From CAIVAT01 sp037139855 (GTDB lineage: Bacteria > Bacteroidota > Bacteroidia > Bacteroidales > FEN-979), in NCBI GenBank assembly GCA_037139855.1, contig JBAXFM010000018.1, forward strand, positions 1 through 32,091: a DNA stretch of 32,091 bases, read 5' to 3'. Within the stretch, counting starts at the first letter, position 1. Every line of letters begins with the position of its first letter. Of the stretch, positions 15,426-24,375 are shown in pieces. A program made the position numbers and the translations under genes. The notes below the pieces were generated by a model. That model saw only the letters and a program-made list of their open reading frames with translations, was not told where the DNA came from and did no database searches.

Positions 15426-17030
15426 ATGGCAGAGATGTTAAAATTCGAATTACCTAAAAATCAGTCCTCTATCATTAAGGTTATCGGTGTTGGCGGTGGT
15501 GGCAGCAATGCAGTAAACCATATGTTCCAGCAAGGGATCAAAGGGGTAGATTTTATTATATGTAATACCGATGCTCAGGCCATGGAATCGAGTCCGGTTC
15601 CTACCAGAATCCAACTTGGAGCGAATCTCACCGGGGGACTGGGCGCCGGAGCTGCACCTTCTGTGGGGCGCAATGCGGCGCTTGAAAATTCAGACGACAT
15701 CAGGGCGGTGCTTGATAAAGGAACAAAAATGCTCTTCATTACGGCAGGTCTTGGTGGGGGAACCGGAACCGGTGCAGCTCCTGTAATCGCCCAGATATCC
15801 AGGGAACTGGATATTCTGACGGTTGGGATTGTCACCATTCCCTTTTCTTTTGAAGGGAGGAAACGCCGCCAATCTGCCGAAGATGGAATTCGTCAGCTCA
15901 AACAGAATGTTGATGCACTGCTGATCATCAGCAATGATAAACTGCGTCTCCTGTGCGGAGATCTGCCACTCTCGGAAGCCTTTACCCGCGCTGATAATGT
16001 ATTGACCACCGCAGCAAAAGGCATCGCTGAAATTATCACCGTTGCCGGTTATATCAATGTTGACTTCGAAGATGTTAAAACCGTGATGAAAAACAGCGGA
16101 GTAGCCATCATGGGAACAGGTATTGCCAATGGACCGAACCGTGCTCAAATGGCAGTGGAAGAAGCGTTGAATTCCCCATTACTTGACAACAACGACATCA
16201 ATGGCGCCGGAAATCTGCTACTTTACATCTCCTCAGGAAAGAATGAGATTACCATGGATGAGGTAACCGAAATTACCGATTATATTCAGGAAAAAACAAA
16301 ATCTACCGGTGATATCATCTGGGGCAATGGGTTTGACGAGAGTCTTGATGATAAGATCAGCGTTACCATTGTTGCTACAGGGTTTGATGAAGACCATAAA
16401 CAAAAAGGCCCGAGTGAACCAGAAGTAGTGAAAGTTTTCGGACTTTATGACAACAATGCACCAAAAATAGAAAAACGTACTTTTATCCCGGAACCGATAA
16501 ATACCGAACCCGTGGAATCCAGGATCGAACCGGTAGTGGCGCCCTTGATTCCGGTTCCCACTTTGTATTCTCCTGAAAATGATATTGCTGAAACATCCAG
16601 AAACATTGAGTTTATTATTGAAAAACCTGAACCCGATTTTCAGCCGGAACCGGCAGAAACGCTCGTTGAGAACTTTCAACCGATGAATAATCTGGATTTG
16701 ACTGATTCTCAGCTTATTTACAAACCTCAGCCGATCAATCTAACCCCTTACCCTGTTGAACCTGAAACCAACGATTTTCAGAGTAAAAAAGCCTTTGAAC
16801 GTGTTTCCAAATTACGCGAACTGAGCGAAAAATTAAAAACACATCAGCCAATTGAACAGAATCTTTACGAAATCGAGAATGTTCCGGCATATAAACGGCG
16901 TCATGTGGAGCTGAGTGAGGTCACTCCTTCATCAGTTTCGCAAATTGCGGATTGCCTGATCGCTGAAAACGCTGATAAATCGATAGAACTCAGAAGTGAG
17001 AATAAATTTCTTAATAAAAAAGTTGATTAG
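15426..17030 (+). CDS. ftsZ: Cell division GTPase FtsZ
   Basis: Tubulin homologue forming the Z ring. GTP-binding features: VIGVGGGGSNAVNHM near the start, ICNTDAQAM, the tubulin signature GGGTGTG at 110-116 followed by AAPVIA, and the TIPFSFEGRKR region. The T7 synergy-type segment ANGPNRAQMAVEEALNSPLL follows. The protein is long (534 residues) because of a ~200-residue acidic, Pro/Glu-rich linker (from about 335), which is usual in Bacteroidota. It ends with a short basic-hydrophobic tail. The 95-bp gap before it suggests a separate promoter. Confidence 0.97.
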   Translation: MAEMLKFELPKNQSSIIKVIGVGGGGSNAVNHMFQQGIKGVDFIICNTDAQAMESSPVPTRIQLGANLTGGLGAGAAPSVGRNAALENSDDIRAVLDKGTKMLFITAGLGGGTGTGAAPVIAQISRELDILTVGIVTIPFSFEGRKRRQSAEDGIRQLKQNVDALLIISNDKLRLLCGDLPLSEAFTRADNVLTTAAKGIAEIITVAGYINVDFEDVKTVMKNSGVAIMGTGIANGPNRAQMAVEEALNSPLLDNNDINGAGNLLLYISSGKNEITMDEVTEITDYIQEKTKSTGDIIWGNGFDESLDDKISVTIVATGFDEDHKQKGPSEPEVVKVFGLYDNNAPKIEKRTFIPEPINTEPVESRIEPVVAPLIPVPTLYSPENDIAETSRNIEFIIEKPEPDFQPEPAETLVENFQPMNNLDLTDSQLIYKPQPINLTPYPVEPETNDFQSKKAFERVSKLRELSEKLKTHQPIEQNLYEIENVPAYKRRHVELSEVTPSSVSQIADCLIAENADKSIELRSENKFLNKKVD

Positions 17031-17483
17031 ATGAGCCTCGAATTAAAAATCAATGATGATATCAAGACAGCAATGCTGGCGCGCAATGCTGAAAAACTTG
17101 AGGCGATCAGGGCCGTTAAGGCAGCCTTGCTGCTCGAAAAAGCCAAAGAAGGTGGTACCGGTGAAGTTGGAGAAGAACTCGAATTGAAAATTCTCCAGAA
17201 ACTTGTAAAACAACGCCGTGAATCGGCTGAAATCTATATCCAGGCAAACCGGCAGGACCTGGCCCAAAAAGAGCTATATGATGCTTCAATCATTGAAACC
17301 TATCTGCCTCAGCAAATGAGTGAAGCCGAAGTTGCCGAAGTGATAAAAGTGATTATTGCACAAACAGGCGCCGCCTCTGTTAAAGACATGGGAAAGGTTA
17401 TGGGTGCAGCTTCAAAGGAACTCGCAGGAAAAGCTGACAATAAAATGATTTCGGTGATTGTTAAAAATTTGCTGACGGTATAA
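17031..17483 (+). CDS. yqeY: GatB/YqeY domain protein
   Basis: A 150-residue YqeY-family protein: LELKINDDIKTAMLARNAEKLEAIRAVKA at the N-terminus, RRESAEIYIQANRQDLAQKE, IETYLPQQMS, and the C-terminal GatB-tail-like KDMGKVMGAASKELAGKADN. It resembles the tRNA-binding tail of the GatB subunit of tRNA amidotransferase, but the function of free-standing YqeY is not established. The ATG follows the ftsZ stop directly, so it is probably co-transcribed as the last gene of the cluster. It ends 25 bp from the convergent SDR gene. Confidence 0.93.
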   Translation: MSLELKINDDIKTAMLARNAEKLEAIRAVKAALLLEKAKEGGTGEVGEELELKILQKLVKQRRESAEIYIQANRQDLAQKELYDASIIETYLPQQMSEAEVAEVIKVIIAQTGAASVKDMGKVMGAASKELAGKADNKMISVIVKNLLTV

Positions 17484-17490
17484 AAGAAAC

Positions 17491-17515
17491 AGTCACAGCG
17501 TCACAAAGTCACGAA
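17491..17515. repeat. Short degenerate tandem repeat at a convergent gene junction
   Basis: Words GTCACAGC, GTCACAAA and GTCACGAAG follow each other between yqeY and the SDR gene. The last word contains the stop codon of the SDR gene (TCA at 17509-17511 on the + strand). Similar CACAAAGG-type words form the terminal repeats of the 24493-24961 element. No partner arm was seen here. Confidence 0.4.
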
Positions 17516-18312
17516 GAAAGTTTCCGGTAAATTATTTTTTCAACCCATTTGTAGGGCAGCAATGCAGCAATGCGTAATTGCAGCATGTTGTTTATGTTAT
17601 ACACCGCTGAAGGATACCTGATATTTGAAACTTTCCAGATAAAGGCTGCAACCTGTTCCGGTGATAATGTTTTCCCGATTTCTTTGGATGCCGTTGCTGC
17701 AAATCTTGCAAATTGCTTTTCCAGAATCCATTTTCCAGGCGCAGGTTTAATATTTGAAACAGTTTCAAGCAGTCTAGTTCTGATGGCCCCCGGACGAATT
17801 ATAACAACATCAATCCCTGAAAACCGAAGTTCAATTCGAAGGGCCTTGGCATAACCTTCCACAAGCCTCTTTGTTAACGGATAAGGCATAAAGGGAACTG
17901 TCAGGTTAAGGCTTTCACTGCTGATATGGATGATCCTGCCGCCTGGTTTTTTTACAATCGGTAAAAAAACCTGGTTAACCCGGTACCCGCCAAAAACGTT
18001 TACCTCAAATATATGTTTAAACTGATCAATGGGAGTTTCAGATAAGGGGAAATACCGGTCAATGCCAGCATTGTTGATGATCAGATCCAGAGTGATTTTT
18101 TCGTCACTCAGCAGTCTATAAACACTGTTCACGGATGCGTCCAAAGTAACGTCCATTTTAATCGCACGTGCCTTTTCATGTTCAAGCAGCCAGGCCATGG
18201 ACAAATCGTCCGCATCCGTAGCAATTACATCCCATCCCCTTGAAAGAAATTCAAGGGATAACGCTCGTCCCAGGCCATGAGCGGCACCTGTGATCAGGAC
18301 AACTTTCTGCAT
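17509..18312 (-). CDS. Short-chain dehydrogenase/reductase
   Basis: A 267-residue classical SDR. The Rossmann motif TGAAHGLG is at residues 8-15, DVT at 54-56, NNAG at 80-83, the catalytic Ser in HISSES (131-132), and Y144-x3-K148 in YPLTK. The segment VVIIRPGAIRTRLLE is the usual post-catalytic strand. An aspartate after the second strand (ATDADD) suggests NAD(H) preference. The substrate cannot be told. It starts 5 bp upstream of the end of the flavoprotein gene on the same strand, so it is the last gene of the 22167-17509 run; it may act on lipids or isoprenoids, given that neighbour. The stop codon lies in a short repeat. Confidence 0.88.
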   Translation of the reverse strand: MQKVVLITGAAHGLGRALSLEFLSRGWDVIATDADDLSMAWLLEHEKARAIKMDVTLDASVNSVYRLLSDEKITLDLIINNAGIDRYFPLSETPIDQFKHIFEVNVFGGYRVNQVFLPIVKKPGGRIIHISSESLNLTVPFMPYPLTKRLVEGYAKALRIELRFSGIDVVIIRPGAIRTRLLETVSNIKPAPGKWILEKQFARFAATASKEIGKTLSPEQVAAFIWKVSNIRYPSAVYNINNMLQLRIAALLPYKWVEKIIYRKLSS

Positions 18313-18317
18313 TTCTT

Positions 18318-19577
18318 TTAATTAAACCCCTTTTTCAAAAAACGTTTCTCCTTATAGTCGGAAATCCATTTTGAAACATGGCAGGAAACACCCCACAAAC
18401 CCTTCCATTTACCAAACCCAGCCGGCACATCGGCATACCAGCGTTCGCCACGTAATATCCTGGCAAATGCCTTCCATGCGCGGTCGCTGTCGCGAACGAA
18501 ACGATGAATCTTCAGCGGCACCGTATTAAATAAAAACTTGATCCGGTTAGCTTCCAGCAGTTCTTTCATTAATTCATCATTCACTGCTGTTGTGTATGAC
18601 TGCAATGATGGAGAATCGGCATGAAGATATTCAAAACAGCTCTTTGCCGCCAGGATCCCGCTACGGACTGCATAATAAATACCCTCGCCTGTAAGCGGGT
18701 CAGTAAGTCCGGCTGCATCACCGGCCACCAGCACACGGCTATTGTGAAACAGACTCTTTTTAACCCTGACTGGAATAGGCCAGGATTTCAGCGATATCGT
18801 GTGAATAATCCGGATTTCGGATTTTGGATTTCGGATTTCGGATTTCAAGATTTCTGAGGTATTCCATGAACCGGACGCAAGATATTTTAGCAACTTCTCA
18901 TAATAGGGCATCATCCATTTTGAAAGGTTTGCAGGGCCTCCGACTCCGATGGAGAGATGATCCCCCTTTGGAAAAACCCAGCCATATCCACCCGGGAAAG
19001 AACCCCAATCGAGAAATACGGTATGTGAAAAGGCTTTTAACGTTGCCGGATCTACCTGTACTTCGGCTTCCCAGGCAAGCCCTGGCATCATATGGTCACG
19101 CAATCCTGCCGAACGGGCTACGGCGCTGGAAGCTCCATCGGCGCCTATAACAAGTTTTGAATGATACTTGCCTGTGCGGGTCACAACAGTTACAAACCCT
19201 TGTTGCTGGGCTACCTCCATCACTTTTTCGCCGTGAATTACCCTGGCCCCGGCCTCAACCGCTTTTTTCAGAAGAAAATCATCCAGAATATCCCGGTTGG
19301 TGCAAAACAACATCGGTTCGGCAGATGTACGCGTAAATACCTCGCTGAATCCGCTGGAAAAGACAAAGGAATGAATCTGTGTTTCAAAAACTGAAGAAAC
19401 ATCAAAAGGAATTTCACGAAGAATTTTATAGGTCAATCCTGCACCACAAACCTTATATCGTGGAAATTGGGATTTTTCAAGAATCAGCACGGAAACTCCG
19501 CGGCTGGCAAGTTCATAAGCTGCAAGAGAGCCGGCCGGACCTGCACCGGCAATGATTACGTCAGCATTCGTTTCCAT
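18318..19577 (-). CDS. Geranylgeranyl-reductase-like FAD-dependent oxidoreductase
   Basis: A 419-residue flavoprotein. The N-terminal FAD motif GAGPAG is at residues 11-16, followed by LEKSQFPRYKVCGAGLT, a signature of the geranylgeranyl reductase family (PRxKxCGxG). The second FAD motif VLVAGDAAGLTDPLTGEGIYYA is near residue 285. Members saturate isoprenoid chains or act as other lipid-side oxidoreductases; the substrate here is unknown. A translated 7-bp array inserts LKSEIRNPKSEIR at about residues 243-256, between the substrate-domain strand and the second FAD motif. The gene is followed 5 bp later by the SDR and preceded by the heptose kinase 3 bp upstream. Confidence 0.88.
   Translation of the reverse strand: METNADVIIAGAGPAGSLAAYELASRGVSVLILEKSQFPRYKVCGAGLTYKILREIPFDVSSVFETQIHSFVFSSGFSEVFTRTSAEPMLFCTNRDILDDFLLKKAVEAGARVIHGEKVMEVAQQQGFVTVVTRTGKYHSKLVIGADGASSAVARSAGLRDHMMPGLAWEAEVQVDPATLKAFSHTVFLDWGSFPGGYGWVFPKGDHLSIGVGGPANLSKWMMPYYEKLLKYLASGSWNTSEILKSEIRNPKSEIRIIHTISLKSWPIPVRVKKSLFHNSRVLVAGDAAGLTDPLTGEGIYYAVRSGILAAKSCFEYLHADSPSLQSYTTAVNDELMKELLEANRIKFLFNTVPLKIHRFVRDSDRAWKAFARILRGERWYADVPAGFGKWKGLWGVSCHVSKWISDYKEKRFLKKGFN
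18811..18845 (-). repeat. 7-bp array, CCGAAAT type, translated inside the flavoprotein gene
   Basis: Five heptamers on the + strand (CGGATTT x2, TGGATTT, CGGATTT x2) are the complement of the array at 140-195. Flanking GATTTC and ATTCGG-like words extend it slightly. The host gene is on the - strand and reads it as KSEIRNPKSEIR, the same peptide orientation as in the other two genes carrying this unit. Confidence 0.88.
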
Positions 19578-19580
19578 AGG

Positions 19581-20588
19581 TTAAATAAGGCCCATTACTT
19601 CTTTCAGTAACTTGTCTTTACTGATGGGAACAACGCCAACCTCCTCGCAAACAAGGCCTCCGGCCAGGTTTGAGATATAGGCAATTTCATTGGGAGTTCT
19701 GTTCATGGCCAGACAAAGGGATGCAAGGCTGATCACGGTGTCTCCGGCACCCGATACATCCGAAATCATCCGCATGTGTGCCGGGATGAAAATATTCTTT
19801 TCTTCCGAACGATCCTTCATACTCATTAAAACTCCCTTGTCCGACATGGTGGTAAGTACATACCTGCAATCAAGCATGGTGCGCAATTGCTGGGCAGCTT
19901 CGATAACAGACTGATTGTCATTAAGTTCCTTTTCAAGATTCAAGCCATCTTTCATCTCTTTCAGGTTGGGCTTAAACAAGGTTACCTGCTGATATGCCAT
20001 GAAATTTTTCTTCTTCGGATCAACTGTTACAGGTATTTTCGCTGTCAGGGCCCGTTTCACTACCTCCTGAATCAATTTATGGGTAATCACCCCTTTATCA
20101 TAATCCTGAAAAATGATACAATCGATTTTAACTTTCGACAGAATGTGATCGATCACACGGATCAGCGTCAGGAAATCTCCCTGGACCAGGTCATTGTCCA
20201 TCTCCTCATCCACCCTGAGCATTTGGAATGAATTACCGAATATCCTAAACTTTGTAGTGGTGATGCGCCGCGTACTTCTAACAATGCCATCATCGCTGAT
20301 ATTCTCCTTTTTCAGCAGATCGAGGAACTGGTCTCCTTTTTCGTCGGTACCAATTACAGAACACAGGATGGGATTGGCCCCCATGGACTTTATGTTCATC
20401 GCTACATTGGCAGCGCCACCCATGCGGTTCTCCCGTTTACGCAAGGCTACAATGGGAATGGGCGCTTCGGGCGAGATCCGCTCCACCTTGCCCCACAAGT
20501 ATGAATCAACCATTACATCTCCTATGATCATGATGTTTAGTTGATTGAAATCTTTGAAAAGTTTTTTGTAATTGCCCTCTTTATGCAT
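19581..20588 (-). CDS. D-glycero-beta-D-manno-heptose-7-phosphate kinase (RfaE/HldE domain I-like)
   Basis: A 335-residue PfkB-family sugar kinase. The N-terminal block IIGDVMVDSYLWGKVERISP and the following EAPIPIV...RMGGAANVAMNIKSMG are typical of the HldE kinase domain (RfaE-I). The ATP-side anion hole and catalytic base lie in SGAGDT (GAGD 280-283). It phosphorylates heptose-7-phosphate at C1 on the way to ADP-heptose for LPS core. No cytidylyltransferase domain is attached, so the second step must be elsewhere. It lies 37 bp after the ABC ATPase gene and 3 bp before the flavoprotein gene on the same strand. Confidence 0.9.
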   Translation of the reverse strand: MHKEGNYKKLFKDFNQLNIMIIGDVMVDSYLWGKVERISPEAPIPIVALRKRENRMGGAANVAMNIKSMGANPILCSVIGTDEKGDQFLDLLKKENISDDGIVRSTRRITTTKFRIFGNSFQMLRVDEEMDNDLVQGDFLTLIRVIDHILSKVKIDCIIFQDYDKGVITHKLIQEVVKRALTAKIPVTVDPKKKNFMAYQQVTLFKPNLKEMKDGLNLEKELNDNQSVIEAAQQLRTMLDCRYVLTTMSDKGVLMSMKDRSEEKNIFIPAHMRMISDVSGAGDTVISLASLCLAMNRTPNEIAYISNLAGGLVCEEVGVVPISKDKLLKEVMGLI

Positions 20589-20625
20589 CAGTCAATAAAT
20601 TTTCAAAAAGGAACCTGAAAATATC

Positions 20626-21360
20626 TCACTGCTGAACAGCATTGAAATGATAATCGGCAATGGTTTTTATATTTTTATTGGCTTCATCCACATTGATTTC
20701 ACCGTCCATCAACCGGATAATCCGATGCGCGTGCTGGGCAATATCCTCTTCGTGTGTGACGATAATAACTGTATTTCCCATTTTATGAATCTCTTCAAGA
20801 AGCCCGAGAATTTCGACAGAAGTTTTTGAATCAAGGTTTCCTGTCGGCTCATCAGCAAGAATAATTGCAGGGTGGTTCACGAGGGCCCTCGCAATGGCAA
20901 CTCTTTGACGCTGACCACCTGACAATTCATTTGGCCGGTGTGCCATGCGATCGCCAAGTTTAACTTCCTCCAGCGTTTGTTTTGCAAGTTCCATCCGTTT
21001 TGCTTTGCCTATTCCTGCGTAAATGAGCGGGAGCATCACGTTTTCAAGCGCAGTTGACCGTGGCAACAAATTAAAGGTCTGGAACACAAAACCAATCTGG
21101 CGGTTTCGAATCTCGGCCAGCGCATTGTCATCCATTTTACTTACATCCTCGCCATTTAAAAGATAATTCCCGCTGGTTGGCGTATCAAGGCATCCCAGAA
21201 TATTCATCAGGGTTGATTTGCCCGAACCGGAAGGCCCCATCAGCGCAACAAACTCATTTTTCCTGATCACCAATGATACTGACCGTAATGCTTCAACCAG
21301 AATGGTGCCGATCTTGTAGTTTTTTACAATGTTTTCGAGGCGGATTACTTCGTTATTCAT
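20626..21360 (-). CDS. ABC transporter ATP-binding protein (MacB/LolD type)
   Basis: A 244-residue ATPase subunit. Walker A GPSGSGKST is at 42-50, Q-loop in FVFQTFNLLP, signature LSGGQRQR, Walker B IILADEPTGNLD, and the H-loop in VTHEED. The GKST-LMNILGCLDTPTSG and LPRSTALENVMLPL segments match the MacB/LolD/FtsE group, which drives extrusion of lipoproteins, peptides or macrolides, not import. No permease gene is adjacent, so its partner must lie elsewhere. The gene sits 12 bp after the methyltransferase on the same strand. Confidence 0.92.
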   Translation of the reverse strand: MNNEVIRLENIVKNYKIGTILVEALRSVSLVIRKNEFVALMGPSGSGKSTLMNILGCLDTPTSGNYLLNGEDVSKMDDNALAEIRNRQIGFVFQTFNLLPRSTALENVMLPLIYAGIGKAKRMELAKQTLEEVKLGDRMAHRPNELSGGQRQRVAIARALVNHPAIILADEPTGNLDSKTSVEILGLLEEIHKMGNTVIIVTHEEDIAQHAHRIIRLMDGEINVDEANKNIKTIADYHFNAVQQ

Positions 21361-21372
21361 GAATATATGGTA

Positions 21373-22167
21373 TTAAAAACGTATGGTAAAATCTTCTTTG
21401 CTTAATTCCTCCCTAAAAAAAACAATTCCCATGTGATAAATGTCAATACTCACTTTGACCAGTGGATTTTGCCGGATAATGGTCCATGCCTCTTCCATAC
21501 CAGCCGACCAGTGAATGTCGTCGAAAATAAAAATAGTTCCGGGATGAATGTGATGTAAACACTGTTCGAAATAGGCCACAGTAGGTTCTTTCTTATGGTT
21601 TCCATCAAAAAAAACAATATCTGTTACTGGCATTTCAGCGAGTGCAACGGCCAGTTTATCCTCAAAATTCCCTGTGATAACATGTATGTTTTTAAGTCCT
21701 GCTTTAACAAAATTCTCACGGGCCAGATTAGCAGAATCAAGGCAACCTTCAATGGTGACAATCTGGCTTTCCGGGGCTGCAAGTCCAAAATAAATAGTAC
21801 TGATACCGAGTGATGTTCCCAGCTCAAGAATCGTGGATGGTTTGTATTGTCTGATTAACCGGAACAGGAACTCACCCTTTTTACGGGTCACCGATGAATG
21901 ATGCACAATGTCCTTTACCCGCACAAAACGCTGATCACAGGGAAAGTCTTTACACCTGGCTCCCATATCCTTACGTTTGATAAACCGGCTGATCGTTTCG
22001 AGTTCTTTACGCAATCTGTTAACTACGCGGTATTGCGTATAAGTATGATCGTCTTTTAAAACACTCTGATAAAAACCAAAAACAAAGGGGGAGTGAATTT
22101 GATACTTCGACTGGGCTCTCACCGCATGTTTCAGATAACCAACCACGGCTTCAACCTGCCTGCTCAT
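21373..22167 (-). CDS. Class I SAM-dependent methyltransferase
   Basis: A 264-residue protein with the SAM-binding motif ILELGTSLGIST at 113-124, the acidic end of strand 2 in IVTIEG, and VFFDGNHKKEPTVAYFEQCL as the DxxHxxxx-like block seen in caffeoyl-CoA-type O-methyltransferases. FIFDDIHWSAGMEEAW follows. The first 100 residues are a family-specific N-terminal region containing SKYQIHSPFVFGFY. The substrate is unknown. It is the first gene of a five-gene run on the - strand and has a good promoter in the divergent gap (CAAAATTA at 22186-22193). Confidence 0.88.
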   Translation of the reverse strand: MSRQVEAVVGYLKHAVRAQSKYQIHSPFVFGFYQSVLKDDHTYTQYRVVNRLRKELETISRFIKRKDMGARCKDFPCDQRFVRVKDIVHHSSVTRKKGEFLFRLIRQYKPSTILELGTSLGISTIYFGLAAPESQIVTIEGCLDSANLARENFVKAGLKNIHVITGNFEDKLAVALAEMPVTDIVFFDGNHKKEPTVAYFEQCLHHIHPGTIFIFDDIHWSAGMEEAWTIIRQNPLVKVSIDIYHMGIVFFREELSKEDFTIRF

Positions 22168-22185
22168 AGTTTAAATATAAAGCTA

Positions 22186-22216
22186 CAAAATTAACGTAAA
22201 TTCTGCACAATGACAA
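22186..22216 (-). promoter_or_regulatory. Promoter of the methyltransferase-led operon
   Basis: On the - strand, TAATTTTG (22186-22193) is a perfect TAnnTTTG -7 box, with TTG (22214-22216) 20 bp upstream as the -33 box. It lies 18 bp upstream of the start at 22167. Confidence 0.55.
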
Positions 22217-22278
22217 CTTGGACGACAAACCAGTGAAATAGTTACACCCGTTTTCAAACCTGGTAACCCTGTTTTTAC

Positions 22279-22286
22279 TACCTTTG
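22279..22286 (+). promoter_or_regulatory. -7 element upstream of the prenyltransferase gene
   Basis: TACCTTTG fits TAnnTTTG exactly and lies 27 bp before the GTG at 22314. A TTTT stretch at 22251-22254 is a poor -33 candidate, 24 bp away. Confidence 0.5.
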
Positions 22287-22313
22287 CCTCCAAAATAAAC
22301 CAGAATACTTTTT

Positions 22314-23183
22314 GTGAGAAACTCAAAGATTTCAAACTATTTTTCGCTTGTCAAAATCAATCACACCATCTTTTCATTGCCGTTTGCGCTTATTGGTTTT
22401 TTCCTCGCAGTAAAAACCCCGGATCATGACCTCAGCATTCGGGTTTTGATTCTTGTTTTACTCTGCGTATTTTTTGCACGCAATGCGGCCATGGGCTTCA
22501 ATCGCTATGTCGACCGCGAGTTTGACAAAAAGAATCCGCGGACTGCTTTGCGTGAAATTCCAAGCGACATTATCAGCCTGAAATCCGCTCTGCTATTTAT
22601 CATCATCAATGCCATACTTTTTATCAGTGCCAGCTATTTTCTTAATTTTTTATGCTTTTTACTCTCCCCCATTGCACTGTTTGTGGTGTTGGGATATAGT
22701 CTCACCAAGCGTTTCACCTATTTGTCGCATGTATTCCTTGGAAGCGGACTCGCACTGGCTCCCATCGGCGCTTACCTTGCCGTAACCGCCCGCTTTGACC
22801 TGCTCCCGCTTGTCTATTCTTTCGTTGTGATTTTTTGGGTTGCCGGTTTCGACATTTTGTATGCCCTTCAGGATATTGAATTCGACCGGAAAGAAAAGTT
22901 GAAGTCCCTGCCCGCAAAACTGGGCCGGTCTAAGGCGCTGATTCTTTCAACCTTGTTCCACCTCATGGCACTGATACTGGTTGCAGCAGGAGGAATCCTC
23001 GGAAATTTTCACTTTCTTTATTGGACAGGTGCAGCTATTTTTGCTACTCTCCTGTGTTATGAACACATTATTGTTAAGCCAACAGACATTTCCCGTGTCA
23101 ACCTCGCTTTCGCAACCATGAATGGTATGGCTTCCATCATCTTTGCAAGCTTCGTTATCGCCGACCTTTTCCTTAAAGTTTAA
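22314..23183 (+). CDS. UbiA-family polyprenyltransferase (MqnP-like)
   Basis: A 289-residue membrane enzyme with about eight to nine membrane segments. The first Asp-rich motif NRYVDREFD is at 63-71 and the second DILYALQDIEFD at 180-191. These bind the Mg-diphosphate of the prenyl donor. The opening KISNYFSLVKINHTIFSLPFALIG and length match the UbiA-like group that includes the futalosine-pathway prenyltransferase MqnP, so a role in menaquinone synthesis is likely but not proven here. The start is GTG at 22314, 27 bp after a TACCTTTG box. Its 3' end overlaps the convergent YCF48 gene by 11 bp. Confidence 0.88.
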   Translation: MRNSKISNYFSLVKINHTIFSLPFALIGFFLAVKTPDHDLSIRVLILVLLCVFFARNAAMGFNRYVDREFDKKNPRTALREIPSDIISLKSALLFIIINAILFISASYFLNFLCFLLSPIALFVVLGYSLTKRFTYLSHVFLGSGLALAPIGAYLAVTARFDLLPLVYSFVVIFWVAGFDILYALQDIEFDRKEKLKSLPAKLGRSKALILSTLFHLMALILVAAGGILGNFHFLYWTGAAIFATLLCYEHIIVKPTDISRVNLAFATMNGMASIIFASFVIADLFLKV

Positions 23184-24375
23184 TCACTTTCCCTACCTGT
23201 ACCGTGCCTTGGCTGGTTAACCTGACATAATAAACTCCGGCTGGAAAGGCTCTGAGATCAACCCAGGTAGAAGAGTTCCTGAAAACCTGGCTAAGGAGCT
23301 CTCGGCCAGCCAGGTCAAGGACGGAAATGGTCATTCCAGTCTGTTGTACGGAAGTTGTGACGGTGATGTAATCAGCTGAGGGGTTTGGCACGATATGAAG
23401 AGAGTGAGACCCGAAATTATTGTCAGAAAAACCTGATGAAGGAAATCCTCCTCCGTTGGTGGTCTTCAGGATCGTTCCATAGGATCCCACCACATAGCCT
23501 GTATTGGCATCCGTGAAATATATCCCGCGATAATCCCGGTAATCGTTTGTATCGATGCTTGCAGATTTCCAGGTCGCACCTCCATCCGTGGTTTTGAATA
23601 TATCGGTATACCCGCCAGTTGCATAGCCGGTTTTGGCATTCGGAAAACAAAGATCATACAGATAGTTGGATGTCAGCGTTTGAAATGACCAGTTTGAACC
23701 ACCATTTGTTGTTTTGTAAACTGATCCCCAGGTCTCGAAACTTCCGATAAGGAAACCAGTCTCTGCACTTGTAAAAACGACTGAATGAAGGTTGCCTGCA
23801 GAGGCGATCGATTTGTCGGTCCAGGTAATTCCGCCATTGGTGGTTTGGAGGAATGTTCCGCTCGCCCCGGCCACATAACCTGTATCCTTTACCGGGAAGC
23901 AGACTGAACTCAGCAACTGTTGTGTTCCTGAGGATTGTGTATTCCAGTTAGCCCCGCCATCAGTCGTTTTCAGGATGATGCCGTCCTGCCCCACGGCATA
24001 CCCGGTTCTGGCATCTGTAAAATAAAGTGCAAGGAGGGTTATAGGGATAACCGGGTTCACAGGAACCCAATGGGCTCCGCCGTCAGTGGTTTTCATGATG
24101 GTTCTCTGGGCGCCGAAGATGTAGGTAGTATCCTTTGAAGGGCAGGTAATCGAACGGCAATCACCACTGGTTCCGATGTTCAGAAGATTCCAGGTGGCCC
24201 CGTCACTTGTTACCATGACTAATCCATTATGTCCAACAGCATAACCCTTCTGGGCGCTTTCAAACCTGACCTGCACCAGGAACTGCGAGGAATCAAAATT
24301 CTGGACTGTCCAATTTTGCCCGTAGGAACTATTGAAGGTGATTATTAATACCACCAGAAAAAGAAATTGTCTCAT
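23173..24375 (-). CDS. YCF48-like repeat protein with T9SS sorting domain
   Basis: A secreted protein of about 400 residues. Signal peptide RQFLFLVVLIITFNSSYGQ is followed by seven or so ~45-residue repeats carrying TTDGGATW or TTNGGxxW and a TGYAVG strand. These are the BNR/YCF48 beta-propeller pattern also seen in photosystem assembly factor Ycf48 and in sialidase-like folds. The final ~75 residues (LHIVPNPSADYITV through GVYYVRL) form a type A T9SS sorting domain, so it is expected on the surface or outside. ATG at 24375 fits the signal peptide; an ATG seven codons earlier (24396) is possible. The 3' end overlaps the prenyltransferase gene. Function unknown. Confidence 0.88.
   Translation of the reverse strand: MRQFLFLVVLIITFNSSYGQNWTVQNFDSSQFLVQVRFESAQKGYAVGHNGLVMVTSDGATWNLLNIGTSGDCRSITCPSKDTTYIFGAQRTIMKTTDGGAHWVPVNPVIPITLLALYFTDARTGYAVGQDGIILKTTDGGANWNTQSSGTQQLLSSVCFPVKDTGYVAGASGTFLQTTNGGITWTDKSIASAGNLHSVVFTSAETGFLIGSFETWGSVYKTTNGGSNWSFQTLTSNYLYDLCFPNAKTGYATGGYTDIFKTTDGGATWKSASIDTNDYRDYRGIYFTDANTGYVVGSYGTILKTTNGGGFPSSGFSDNNFGSHSLHIVPNPSADYITVTTSVQQTGMTISVLDLAGRELLSQVFRNSSTWVDLRAFPAGVYYVRLTSQGTVQVGKVIKL

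Noticed and set aside
18621..19150. Plus-strand ORFs with ISDFGF peptides in the flavoprotein gene
   Set aside because: They are complements of the 7-bp array read in the other direction; the - strand gene has full family motifs.
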